Below, in pieces: positions 36,501 through 48,272 of a stretch of 64,000 bases of DNA. Within the stretch, counting starts at the first letter, position 1. The number at the start of each line of letters is the position of its first letter. Both the position numbers and the translations under genes were made by a program. Under the pieces are notes generated by a model, which searched no databases, was not told where the DNA came from, and was given only the letters and a program-made list of their open reading frames with translations. The stretch is from Metallyticus violacea. Its lineage: Eukaryota; Arthropoda; Insecta; Mantodea; Metallyticidae. The stretch is from assembly GCA_030762175.1 (NCBI GenBank), contig JAUJEO010000019.1, positions 4,284,001 to 4,348,000 on the forward strand, given 5' to 3'.

Positions 36501-37680
36501 GGAAACTTCATGAGAATCAATTTTTTTCCATTCTTATTTGAGATAACTGGTTCTCTTTCATTTTGCTAGTTTGATAGCTCTAGAAAAGCATATTATGCGG
36601 AAAGAATCTCGAAAAGAAAAAAAAATTTTTTTCAAAGTTTGGAAACTTCATTAGAATCACTTTTTTTCCGTTCTTATTTGAGATATATGGTTCTCTTTCA
36701 TTATACAATTTTGATAGCCTTACAAAAGCATATTATGCGGAAAGAATCTCGAAAAGAAAAAAAATGATTTTCGATGGTTGGAAACTTCATTAGAATCACT
36801 TTTTTTCGGTTCTTATTTGAGATAACTGGTTCTCTTTCAATATACTAGTTTGATAGCCTTAGAAAAACATATTATGCGGTAAGAATCTCGAAAAGAAAAA
36901 AAAAATTTTTCGAAGGTTGGAAAGTTCATTAGAATGACTTTTTTTCCGTTCTTATTTGAGATAACTGGTTCTCTTACATTATACTAGTTTGATAGCCTTA
37001 GAAAAGCATATTGTGCGGAAAGAATCTCGAAAAGAAAAAAAAAATTTTTCGAAGTTTGGAAACATCATTAGAATCACTTTCTTTCCGTTCTTATTTGAGA
37101 TAACTGGTTCTCTTGTATTATACTAGTTTGATAGCCTTAGAAAAGCATACTATGCAGTAAGAATCTCGAAAGAAAAAAAATTCTTTTCGAAGTTTGGAAA
37201 CTTCATTAGAATCAATTTTTTTCCATTCTTATTTGAGATAACTAGTTCTCTTTCATTATACTAGTTTGATAGCCATAGAAAACCATAAAATGAAGAAAGA
37301 TTCGCGAAAAGAAAAGATTTATTTTGATGGTTGGAAACTTCATTAGAATGAATTTTTTTCCGTTCTTATTTGAGATATATGGTTCTCTTTCATTATACTA
37401 GTTTGATAGACTTAGAAAAGCATATTATGCGGAAAGAATCTCGAAAAGAAAAAAAAAAATTTTCGAAGTTTTGAAACTTCATTAGAATCACTTTTTTTCC
37501 GTTCTTATTTGAGATAACTGGTTCTCTTTCATTATACTAGTTTGATAGCCTCAGTAAAGCAAGCATATTATGCGCAAAGAATCTCGAAAAGAAAAAAAAA
37601 TTTTTTCGAAGTTTGGAAACTTCGTTAGAATCACTTTTTTTCCGTTCTTATTTGAGATAACTGGTTCTCTTTCATTATAC
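36501..37680 (+). repeat. Linker segment with a fused E/aaaatgatttt monomer
   Basis: A class E monomer (gccttacaaaagc near 36718) runs straight into aaaaaaaatgattttcgatgg near 36756. In M3 these two features are four monomers apart. The same fused monomer recurs near 61750-61810, at offset about 25030. The rest follows the 27.2-28.3 kb order (gaaaaacatatt, cttgtattatac, gactatgcagtaag-like, gaatgaattttttt, then class B). Here the text reads gaagttttgaaac where 27973 has the gaagttttttaaaac form. Confidence 0.85.
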
Positions 37681-38298
37681 TAATTAGATAGCCTCAGAAA
37701 AGCATATTATGCGCATAGAATCTCGAAAATAAAAAAATTTTTTTAGAACTTTGGAAACTTCGTTAGAATCACTTTTTTTCCGTTCTTATTTGAGATAACT
37801 GGTTCTCTTTCATTATACTAGTTTGATAGCCTCAGAAAAGCATATTATGCGCAAAGAATCTCGAAAAGAAATAAAAGTTTTTTCGAAGTTTGGAAACGTC
37901 GTTTGAATCACTTTTTTCCGTTCTTATTTGAGATAACTGGTTCTCTTTCATTATAGTAGTTTGATAGCCTCAGAAAAGCATATTATGCGCATAGAATCTC
38001 GAAATGAAAAAATTTTTTTTTCGAAGTTTGGAAACTTCCTTAGAATCACTTTTTTTCCATTCTTATTTGAGATAAATGGTTCTCTTTCATTATACTAGTT
38101 TGATAGGCTCAGAAAAGCATATTATGCGCAAAGAATCACGAAAAGAAAAAATTTTTTTTTCGTTGTTTGGAAACTTCGTTAGAATCACTTTTTCTCCGTT
38201 CTTATTTGAGATAACTGGTTCTCTTTCATTATACTGGTTTGATAGCCTTAGAAAAGCATATAATGCGGAAAGAATCTCGAAAGGAAAAAAAATTTTTT

Positions 38299-38336
38299 TG
38301 ATGTTTTGAAATTCCTTATGATTCAATTTTTGTCCA
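38299..38336 (+). repeat. Class F monomer junction (gatgttttgaaattccttatg)
   Basis: In class F the T-run is followed by GATGTTTTGAAATTCC and TTATGATTCAATTTTTG, replacing cgaagtttggaaacttc and attagaatcac. Both dyad arms are lost. The same junction occurs near 1773, 3280, 6970, 11287, 18190, 21500, 31408, 43595, 48752, 56454 and 63332. Variants read gaaaatccttatgaatc or gaaaatacttatg near 10185, 10605, 12395, 12825, 16960 and 17380. It usually precedes a class C monomer, so it marks a fixed step in the higher-order order. Confidence 0.82.
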
Positions 38337-39405
38337 TTCTTATTTGAGATAACTGGTTCTCTTTCATTATACTAGTTTGATAGCCTTAGAAAACCATAAA
38401 ATGAAGAAAGATTCGCGAAAAAAAAATATTTTTTTCGAAGTTTGGAAACTTCATTAGAATCACTTTTTTTCCGTTCTTACTTGAGATAACTGGTTCTCTT
38501 GCATTATACTAGTTTGATAGCCTTAGAAAAGCATATAATGCGGAAAGAATCTCGAAAAGAAAAAAAAATTTTTTCGATGATTGGAAACTTCATTAGAATC
38601 AATTTTTTTCCAATATTGTTTGAGATAACTAGTTCTCTTTCATTATACTAGTTTGATAGCCATAGAAAACCATAAAATGAAGAAAGATTCGCGAAAAGAT
38701 AAGATTTATTTCGATGGTTGGAAACTTCATTAGAATCACTTTTTTTCCGTTTTTATTTGAGATAACTGGTTCTCTTTCATTATACTAGTTTGATAGCTTT
38801 AGAAAAGCATATTATACGGAAAGAATCTCGAAAAGAAAAAAATTTTTTTTCGAAGTTTGGAAACTTCATTAGAATCACTTTTTTTCCGTTCTTATTTGAG
38901 ATAACTGGTTCTCTTTCATTATACTAGTTTGATAGCCTTAAAAGTGCATATTGTGCTGAAAGAATCTCGAAAAGAAAATAATTTTTTTCGAAGTTTGGAA
39001 ACCTCATTAGAATCACTTTTTTTCCCTTCTTATTTGAGATAACTGGTTCTCTTTCATTATACTAGTTTGATAGCCTTAGAAAAGCATATACTGCGGAAAG
39101 AATCTCGAAAAGAAAAAAAATTTTTTTCGAAGTTTGGAAACTTCATTAGAATCACTTTTTTTCCGTTCTTATTTGAGATAACTGGTTCTCTTTCATTTTG
39201 CTAGTTTGATAGGTGTAGAAAAGCATTGTATGCGGAAAGATTCTCGAAAAGAAAAAAAAATTTTTTTCAAAGTTTGGAAACTTCGTTAGAATCACTTTTT
39301 TCCGTTCTTATTTGAGATAACTGGTTCTCTTTCATTATACTGGTTTGATAGCCTCAGAAAAGCATATTATGCGCAAAGAATCTCGAAAAGAAAAAAATTT
39401 TTTTT

Positions 39406-39423
39406 CGAAGTTTGGAAACTTCG
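39406..39423. other. 18-bp dyad symmetry, representative copy
   Basis: The text CGAAGTTTGGAAACTTCG has perfect 8-bp arms (CGAAGTTT and AAACTTCG) around a GG spacer. The dyad spans the join between one monomer and the next. Class B monomers have the full 8-bp arms. Class A has 7-bp arms because TTCG becomes TTCA. Classes C and F lack the dyad. It recurs once per monomer over much of the array. Whether it forms a cruciform or binds a protein is not shown. Confidence 0.85.
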
Positions 39424-39557
39424 TTAGAATCACTTTTTTTCCGTTCTTATTTGATAAACTGGTTCTCTATCATTATACTAGTTTGATAGCCTCAGTAAAG
39501 CATATTATGCACAAAGAATCTGGAAAAGAAAAAAAATTTTTTTCGAAGTTTGGAAAC
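39420..39557 (+). repeat. Representative class B monomer (138 bp)
   Basis: Class B differs from class A at linked diagnostic sites. It starts TTCGTTAG rather than TTCATTAG, has GCCTCAG rather than GCCTTAG, and GCGCAAAG rather than GCGGAAAG. Class B is concentrated at 2200-2620, 5890-6300, 7813-9650, 15780-16560 and 37550-48270. The A/B start difference is CpA against CpG, which fits loss of a methylated CpG but could equally be an old subfamily difference. This copy reads tttgataaactgg and tctatcatt, and has an exact partner 5296 bp downstream. Confidence 0.88.
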
Positions 39558-42520
39558 TTCGTTAGAATCACTTTTTTTCCGTTCTTATTTGAGATAACTG
39601 GTTCTCTTTCATTATACTAGTTTGATAGCCTCAGAAGAGCATATTATGCGCAAAGAATCTCGAAAGGAAAAAAATTTTTTTCGAAGTTTGGAAACTTCGT
39701 TTGAATCACTTTTTTTCGGTTCTTATTTGAGATAACTGGTTCTCTTTCATTATACTAGTTTGATAGCCTCAGTAAAGCTTATTATGCGCAAAGAATCTCG
39801 AAAAGAAACAAAATTTTTTTAGAAGTTTGGAAACTTCGTTAGAATCACTTTTTTTCCGTTCTTATTTGAGATAACTGGTTCTCTTTCATTATACTAGTTT
39901 GATAGCCTCAGTAAAGCATATTATGCGCAAAGAATCTCGAAAAGAAAAAAAATTTTTTTCGAAGTTTGGAAACGTCGTTTAAATCACTTTTTTCCGTTCT
40001 TATTTGAGATAACTGGTTCTCTTTCATTATAGTAGTTTGATAGCCTCAGAAAAGCATATTATGCGCAAAGAATCTCGAAATGAAAAAAATTTTTTTTCGA
40101 AGTTTAGAAACTTCCTTAGACACACTTTTTTTCCATTCTTAATTGAGATAACTGGTTCTCTTTCATTATACTAGTTTGATAGCCTCAGAAAAGCATATTA
40201 TGCGCAAAGAATCTCGAAAAGAAAAAAGATATATTTCGATGGTTGGAAACTTCATTAGAATCACTTTTTTTCCGTTCTTATTTGAGATAACTGGTTCTCT
40301 TTCATTATACTAGTTTCATAGCTTTAGAAAAGCATATTATACGGAAAGAATCTCGAAATGAAAAAAATTTTTTTTCGAAGTTTGGAAACTTCTTTAGAAT
40401 CACTTTTTTTCCGTTCTTATTTGAGATAACTGGTTCTCTTTCATTATACTAGTTTAATAGCCTTAAAAGAGCATATTGTGCGGAAAGAATCTCGAAAAGA
40501 AAAAAATTTTTTTCGAAGTTTGGAAACTTCATTAGAATCACTTTTTTTCCCTTCTTATTTGAGATAACTGGTTCTCTTTCATTATATTAGTTTGATAGCC
40601 TTAGAAAAGCATATACTGCGGAAAGAATCTCGAAAAGAAAAAAAATTTTTTTCGAAGTTTGGAAACTTCATTAGAATCACTTTTTTTCCGTTCTTATTTG
40701 AGATAACTGGTTCTCTTTCATTTTGCTAGTTTGATAGGTGTAGAAAAGCATTTTATGCGGAAAGATTCTCGAAAAGAAAAAAAAAATTTTTTCAAAGTTT
40801 GGAAACTTCGTTAGAATCACTTTTTTCCGTTCTTATTTGAGATAACTGGTTCTCTTTCAATATACTGGTTTGATAGCCTCAGAAGAGCATATTATGCGCA
40901 AAGAATCTCGAAAAGAAAAAAAATTTTTTTCGAAGTTTGGAAACTTGGTTAGAATCACTTTTTTTCCGTTCTTATTTGATATAACTGGTTCTCTTTCATT
41001 ATACTAGTTTGATAGCCTCAGTAAAGCATATTATGCGCAAAGAATCTCGAAAAGAAAAAAAATTTTTTCGAAGTTTGGAAACTTGGTTAGAATCACTTTT
41101 TTTCCGTTCTTATTTGATATAACTGGTTCTCTTTCATTATACTAGTTTGATAGCCTCAGTAAAGCATATTATGCGCAAAGAATCTCGAAAAGAAAAAAAT
41201 TTTTTTCGAAGTTTGGAAACTTCGTTAGAATCACTTTTTTTCCGTTCTTATTTGAGATAACTGGTTCTCTTTCATTATACTAGTTTGATAGCCTCAGTAA
41301 AGCATTTTATGCGGAAAGATTCTCGAAAAGAAAAAAAATTTTTTTTCAAAGTTTGGAAACTTCGTTAGAATCACTTTTTTTCCATTCTTAATTGAGATAA
41401 CTGGTTCTCTTTCATTATACTAGTTTGATAGCCTCAGAAAAGCATATTATGCGCAAAGAATCTCGAAAAGAAAAAAGATATATTTCGATGGTTGGAAACT
41501 TCATTAGAATCACTTTTTTCCGTTCTTATTTGAGATAACTGGTTCTCTTTCATTATAGTAGTTTGATAGCCTTAGAAAAGCATATTATGCGCAAAGAATC
41601 TCGAAATGAAAAAAATTTTTTTTCGAAGTTTAGAAACTTCCTTAGACACACTTTTTTCCATTCTTATTTGAGATAACTGTTTCTCTTTCATTATACTAGT
41701 TTGATAGCCTCAGAAAAGCATATTATGCGCAAAGAATCTCGAAAAGAAAAAAAATTTTTTTCGAAGTTTGGAAACTTCATTAGAATCTCTTTTTTTCCTT
41801 TCTTATTTGAGATAGCTGGTAATCTCTCATTATACTAGTTTGTTAGCCTCAGTAAAGCATATTATGCGCAAAGAATCTCGAAAAGAAGAAAATTTTTTTT
41901 CGAAGTTTGGAAACTTCGTTAAAATCCCTTTTTTTCCGTTCTTGTTTGAGATAACTGGTTCTCTTTCATTATCCTAGTTTGATAGCCTCAGAAAAGCATA
42001 TTATGCGCAAAGAATCTCGAAAAGAAGAAAAAATTTTTTCAAAGTTTGGAAACTTCGTTAGAATCACTTTTTTTCCGTTCTTGTTTGAGATAACTGGTTC
42101 TCTTTCATTATACTAGTTTGATAGCCTCAGAGAAGCATATTATGCGCAAAGAATCTCGAAAAGAAAAAATTTTTTTTCGAAGTTTGGAAACGTCGTTAGA
42201 ATCACTTTTTTTCGTTCTTATTTGAGATAACTAGTTCTCTTTCATTATACAGTTTGATAGCCTCAGAAAAGCATATTATGCGCAAAGAATCTCGAAAAGA
42301 AGAAAAATTTTTTTCGAAGTTTGGAAACTTCGTTTAAATCACTTTTTTTCCGTTCTTGTTTGAGATAACTGGTTCTCTTTCATTATACTAGTTTGATAGC
42401 CTCAGAGAAGCAATTTATGCGCAAAGAATCTCGAAAAGAAAAAAAAATTTTTTCGAAGTTTGGAAACTTCGTTAGAATCACTTTTTTTCCGTTCTTATTT
42501 GAGATAACTGGTTCTCTTTC

Positions 42521-42570
42521 ATTATACTAATTAGATGATAACTGGTTCTCTTTCATTATACTAGTTTGAT
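42521..42570 (+). repeat. Partial monomer duplication (~33 bp)
   Basis: At 42531 the text is ttagat followed by gataactggttctctttc and tactagtttgatag, so the gataactgg-to-tactag portion is present twice in a row. The same event is at 47817-47866 because of the 5296-bp duplication. Next to each other the two halves carry different variants (actaattagat, then actagtttgatag), so it joined two different monomers and was not a simple slip. Confidence 0.88.
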
Positions 42571-42976
42571 AGCCTCAGAAAAGCATATTATGCGCAAAGA
42601 ATCTCGAAAAGAAAAAAAAGTTTTTTCGAAGTTTGGAAACGTCGTTTGAATCACTTTTTTCCGTTCTTATTTGAGATAACTGGTTCTCTTTCATTATAGT
42701 AGTTTGATAGCCTCAGAAAAGCATATTATGCGCATAGAATCTCGAAATGAAAAAATTTTTTTTTCGAAGTTTGGAAACTTCCTTAGAATCACTTTTTTTC
42801 CATTCTTATTTGAGATAACTGGTTCTCTTTCATTATACTAGTTTGATAGCCTTAAAAGAGCATATTGTGCGGAAAGAATCTCGAAAAGAAAAAAAATTTT
42901 TTCGAAGTTTGGAAACCTCAATAGAATCACTTTTTTTCCCTTCTTATTTGAGATAACTGGTTCTCTTTCATTATAC

Positions 42977-45900
42977 TAATTAGATAGCCTCAGAAAAGCA
43001 TATTATGCGCATAGAATCTCGAAAATAAAAAAATTTTTTTAGAACTTTGGAAACTTCGTTAGAATCACTTTTTTTCCGTTCTTATTTGAGATAACTGGTT
43101 CTCTTTCATTATACTAGTTTGATAGCCTCAGAAAAGCATATTATGCGCAAAGAATCTCGAAAAGAAATAAAAGTTTTTTCGAAGTTTGGAAACGTCGTTT
43201 GAATCACTTTTTTCCGTTCTTATTTGAGATAACTGGTTCTCTTTCATTATAGTAGTTTGATAGCCTCAGAAAAGCATATTATGCGCATAGAATCTCGAAA
43301 TGAAAAAATTTTTTTTTCGAAGTTTGGAAACTTCCTTAGAATCACTTTTTTTCCATTCTTATTTGAGATAAATGGTTCTCTTTCATTATACTAGTTTGAT
43401 AGGCTCAGAAAAGCATATTATGCGCAAAGAATCACGAAAAGAAAAAATTTTTTTTTCGTTGTTTGGAAACTTCGTTAGAATCACTTTTTCTCCGTTCTTA
43501 TTTGAGATAACTGGTTCTCTTTCATTATACTGGTTTGATAGCCTTAGAAAAGCATATAATGCGGAAAGAATCTCGAAAGGAAAAAAAATTTTTTTGATGT
43601 TTTGAAATTCCTTATGATTCAATTTTTGTCCATTCTTATTTGAGATAACTGGTTCTCTTTCATTATACTAGTTTGATAGCCTTAGAAAACCATAAAATGA
43701 AGAAAGATTCGCGAAAAAAAAATATTTTTTTCGAAGTTTGGAAACTTCATTAGAATCACTTTTTTTCCGTTCTTACTTGAGATAACTGGTTCTCTTGCAT
43801 TATACTAGTTTGATAGCCTTAGAAAAGCATATAATGCGGAAAGAATCTCGAAAAGAAAAAAAAATTTTTTCGATGATTGGAAACTTCATTAGAATCAATT
43901 TTTTTCCAATATTGTTTGAGATAACTAGTTCTCTTTCATTATACTAGTTTGATAGCCATAGAAAACCATAAAATGAAGAAAGATTCGCGAAAAGATAAGA
44001 TTTATTTCGATGGTTGGAAACTTCATTAGAATCACTTTTTTTCCGTTTTTATTTGAGATAACTGGTTCTCTTTCATTATACTAGTTTGATAGCTTTAGAA
44101 AAGCATATTATACGGAAAGAATCTCGAAAAGAAAAAAATTTTTTTTCGAAGTTTGGAAACTTCATTAGAATCACTTTTTTTCCGTTCTTATTTGAGATAA
44201 CTGGTTCTCTTTCATTATACTAGTTTGATAGCCTTAAAAGTGCATATTGTGCTGAAAGAATCTCGAAAAGAAAATAATTTTTTTCGAAGTTTGGAAACCT
44301 CATTAGAATCACTTTTTTTCCCTTCTTATTTGAGATAACTGGTTCTCTTTCATTATACTAGTTTGATAGCCTTAGAAAAGCATATACTGCGGAAAGAATC
44401 TCGAAAAGAAAAAAAATTTTTTTCGAAGTTTGGAAACTTCATTAGAATCACTTTTTTTCCGTTCTTATTTGAGATAACTGGTTCTCTTTCATTTTGCTAG
44501 TTTGATAGGTGTAGAAAAGCATTGTATGCGGAAAGATTCTCGAAAAGAAAAAAAAATTTTTTTCAAAGTTTGGAAACTTCGTTAGAATCACTTTTTTCCG
44601 TTCTTATTTGAGATAACTGGTTCTCTTTCATTATACTGGTTTGATAGCCTCAGAAAAGCATATTATGCGCAAAGAATCTCGAAAAGAAAAAAATTTTTTT
44701 TCGAAGTTTGGAAACTTCGTTAGAATCACTTTTTTTCCGTTCTTATTTGATAAACTGGTTCTCTATCATTATACTAGTTTGATAGCCTCAGTAAAGCATA
44801 TTATGCACAAAGAATCTGGAAAAGAAAAAAAATTTTTTTCGAAGTTTGGAAACTTCGTTAGAATCACTTTTTTTCCGTTCTTATTTGAGATAACTGGTTC
44901 TCTTTCATTATACTAGTTTGATAGCCTCAGAAGAGCATATTATGCGCAAAGAATCTCGAAAGGAAAAAAATTTTTTTCGAAGTTTGGAAACTTCGTTTGA
45001 ATCACTTTTTTTCGGTTCTTATTTGAGATAACTGGTTCTCTTTCATTATACTAGTTTGATAGCCTCAGTAAAGCTTATTATGCGCAAAGAATCTCGAAAA
45101 GAAACAAAATTTTTTTAGAAGTTTGGAAACTTCGTTAGAATCACTTTTTTTCCGTTCTTATTTGAGATAACTGGTTCTCTTTCATTATACTAGTTTGATA
45201 GCCTCAGTAAAGCATATTATGCGCAAAGAATCTCGAAAAGAAAAAAAATTTTTTTCGAAGTTTGGAAACGTCGTTTAAATCACTTTTTTCCGTTCTTATT
45301 TGAGATAACTGGTTCTCTTTCATTATAGTAGTTTGATAGCCTCAGAAAAGCATATTATGCGCAAAGAATCTCGAAATGAAAAAAATTTTTTTTCGAAGTT
45401 TAGAAACTTCCTTAGACACACTTTTTTTCCATTCTTAATTGAGATAACTGGTTCTCTTTCATTATACTAGTTTGATAGCCTCAGAAAAGCATATTATGCG
45501 CAAAGAATCTCGAAAAGAAAAAAGATATATTTCGATGGTTGGAAACTTCATTAGAATCACTTTTTTTCCGTTCTTATTTGAGATAACTGGTTCTCTTTCA
45601 TTATACTAGTTTCATAGCTTTAGAAAAGCATATTATACGGAAAGAATCTCGAAATGAAAAAAATTTTTTTTCGAAGTTTGGAAACTTCTTTAGAATCACT
45701 TTTTTTCCGTTCTTATTTGAGATAACTGGTTCTCTTTCATTATACTAGTTTAATAGCCTTAAAAGAGCATATTGTGCGGAAAGAATCTCGAAAAGAAAAA
45801 AATTTTTTTCGAAGTTTGGAAACTTCATTAGAATCACTTTTTTTCCCTTCTTATTTGAGATAACTGGTTCTCTTTCATTATATTAGTTTGATAGCCTTAG

Positions 45901-48272
45901 AAAAGCATATACTGCGGAAAGAATCTCGAAAAGAAAAAAAATTTTTTTCGAAGTTTGGAAACTTCATTAGAATCACTTTTTTTCCGTTCTTATTTGAGAT
46001 AACTGGTTCTCTTTCATTTTGCTAGTTTGATAGGTGTAGAAAAGCATTTTATGCGGAAAGATTCTCGAAAAGAAAAAAAAAATTTTTTCAAAGTTTGGAA
46101 ACTTCGTTAGAATCACTTTTTTCCGTTCTTATTTGAGATAACTGGTTCTCTTTCAATATACTGGTTTGATAGCCTCAGAAGAGCATATTATGCGCAAAGA
46201 ATCTCGAAAAGAAAAAAAATTTTTTTCGAAGTTTGGAAACTTGGTTAGAATCACTTTTTTTCCGTTCTTATTTGATATAACTGGTTCTCTTTCATTATAC
46301 TAGTTTGATAGCCTCAGTAAAGCATATTATGCGCAAAGAATCTCGAAAAGAAAAAAAATTTTTTCGAAGTTTGGAAACTTGGTTAGAATCACTTTTTTTC
46401 CGTTCTTATTTGATATAACTGGTTCTCTTTCATTATACTAGTTTGATAGCCTCAGTAAAGCATATTATGCGCAAAGAATCTCGAAAAGAAAAAAATTTTT
46501 TTCGAAGTTTGGAAACTTCGTTAGAATCACTTTTTTTCCGTTCTTATTTGAGATAACTGGTTCTCTTTCATTATACTAGTTTGATAGCCTCAGTAAAGCA
46601 TTTTATGCGGAAAGATTCTCGAAAAGAAAAAAAATTTTTTTTCAAAGTTTGGAAACTTCGTTAGAATCACTTTTTTTCCATTCTTAATTGAGATAACTGG
46701 TTCTCTTTCATTATACTAGTTTGATAGCCTCAGAAAAGCATATTATGCGCAAAGAATCTCGAAAAGAAAAAAGATATATTTCGATGGTTGGAAACTTCAT
46801 TAGAATCACTTTTTTCCGTTCTTATTTGAGATAACTGGTTCTCTTTCATTATAGTAGTTTGATAGCCTTAGAAAAGCATATTATGCGCAAAGAATCTCGA
46901 AATGAAAAAAATTTTTTTTCGAAGTTTAGAAACTTCCTTAGACACACTTTTTTCCATTCTTATTTGAGATAACTGTTTCTCTTTCATTATACTAGTTTGA
47001 TAGCCTCAGAAAAGCATATTATGCGCAAAGAATCTCGAAAAGAAAAAAAATTTTTTTCGAAGTTTGGAAACTTCATTAGAATCTCTTTTTTTCCTTTCTT
47101 ATTTGAGATAGCTGGTAATCTCTCATTATACTAGTTTGTTAGCCTCAGTAAAGCATATTATGCGCAAAGAATCTCGAAAAGAAGAAAATTTTTTTTCGAA
47201 GTTTGGAAACTTCGTTAAAATCCCTTTTTTTCCGTTCTTGTTTGAGATAACTGGTTCTCTTTCATTATCCTAGTTTGATAGCCTCAGAAAAGCATATTAT
47301 GCGCAAAGAATCTCGAAAAGAAGAAAAAATTTTTTCAAAGTTTGGAAACTTCGTTAGAATCACTTTTTTTCCGTTCTTGTTTGAGATAACTGGTTCTCTT
47401 TCATTATACTAGTTTGATAGCCTCAGAGAAGCATATTATGCGCAAAGAATCTCGAAAAGAAAAAATTTTTTTTCGAAGTTTGGAAACGTCGTTAGAATCA
47501 CTTTTTTTCGTTCTTATTTGAGATAACTAGTTCTCTTTCATTATACAGTTTGATAGCCTCAGAAAAGCATATTATGCGCAAAGAATCTCGAAAAGAAGAA
47601 AAATTTTTTTCGAAGTTTGGAAACTTCGTTTAAATCACTTTTTTTCCGTTCTTGTTTGAGATAACTGGTTCTCTTTCATTATACTAGTTTGATAGCCTCA
47701 GAGAAGCAATTTATGCGCAAAGAATCTCGAAAAGAAAAAAAAATTTTTTCGAAGTTTGGAAACTTCGTTAGAATCACTTTTTTTCCGTTCTTATTTGAGA
47801 TAACTGGTTCTCTTTCATTATACTAATTAGATGATAACTGGTTCTCTTTCATTATACTAGTTTGATAGCCTCAGAAAAGCATATTATGCGCAAAGAATCT
47901 CGAAAAGAAAAAAAAGTTTTTTCGAAGTTTGGAAACGTCGTTTGAATCACTTTTTTCCGTTCTTATTTGAGATAACTGGTTCTCTTTCATTATAGTAGTT
48001 TGATAGCCTCAGAAAAGCATATTATGCGCATAGAATCTCGAAATGAAAAAATTTTTTTTTCGAAGTTTGGAAACTTCCTTAGAATCACTTTTTTTCCATT
48101 CTTATTTGAGATAACTGGTTCTCTTTCATTATACTAGTTTGATAGCCTTAAAAGAGCATATTGTGCGGAAAGAATCTCGAAAAGAAAAAAAATTTTTTCG
48201 AAGTTTGGAAACCTCAATAGAATCACTTTTTTTCCCTTCTTATTTGAGATAACTGGTTCTCTTTCATTATAC
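42977..48272 (+). repeat. 5296-bp tandem duplication, copy 2
   Basis: This is the second, apparently identical copy. The junction reads cccttcttatttgag followed by tactaattagat, joining the monomer that ends copy 1 to the one that starts copy 2. After 48272 the text becomes tagtttgatagccttag with gcatatactgcgg, leaving the duplicated order. Identity over 5.3 kb in DNA this prone to slippage means a very recent event or an assembly artefact. A third, diverged copy of its first ~1.3 kb lies at 62.7-64.0 kb. Confidence 0.93.

Larger units (their letters stand above)
37681..42976 (+). repeat. 5296-bp tandem duplication, copy 1
   Basis: Every marker checked recurs exactly 5296 bp downstream: taattagata at 37681/42977, cacgaaaagaaaaaa near 38138/43434, tttgataaactgg near 39450/44746, ttagatgata at 42531/47827. 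I found no substitution or length change in any row compared, and A/T tract lengths agree (A6T9 near 38146/43442, A9T6 near 42439/47735). The unit has about 38 monomers, mostly class B with A, C, D and F. The left edge can only be placed to within about 35 bp because the flanks share text. Confidence 0.93.

Noticed and set aside
38076..38326. Overlapping 77- and 78-codon frames on opposite strands, repeated at 43372 and 63121
   Set aside because: Both strands are open only because this pair of monomers lacks the usual stops. The copies are preserved by the 5296-bp and ~25-kb duplications, not by coding constraint.
39406..39423. Rho-independent terminator from the dyad next to a T run
   Set aside because: The stem is AT-rich with a 2-nt spacer, there is no upstream gene, and it occurs in most monomers. 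A structural satellite feature fits better.
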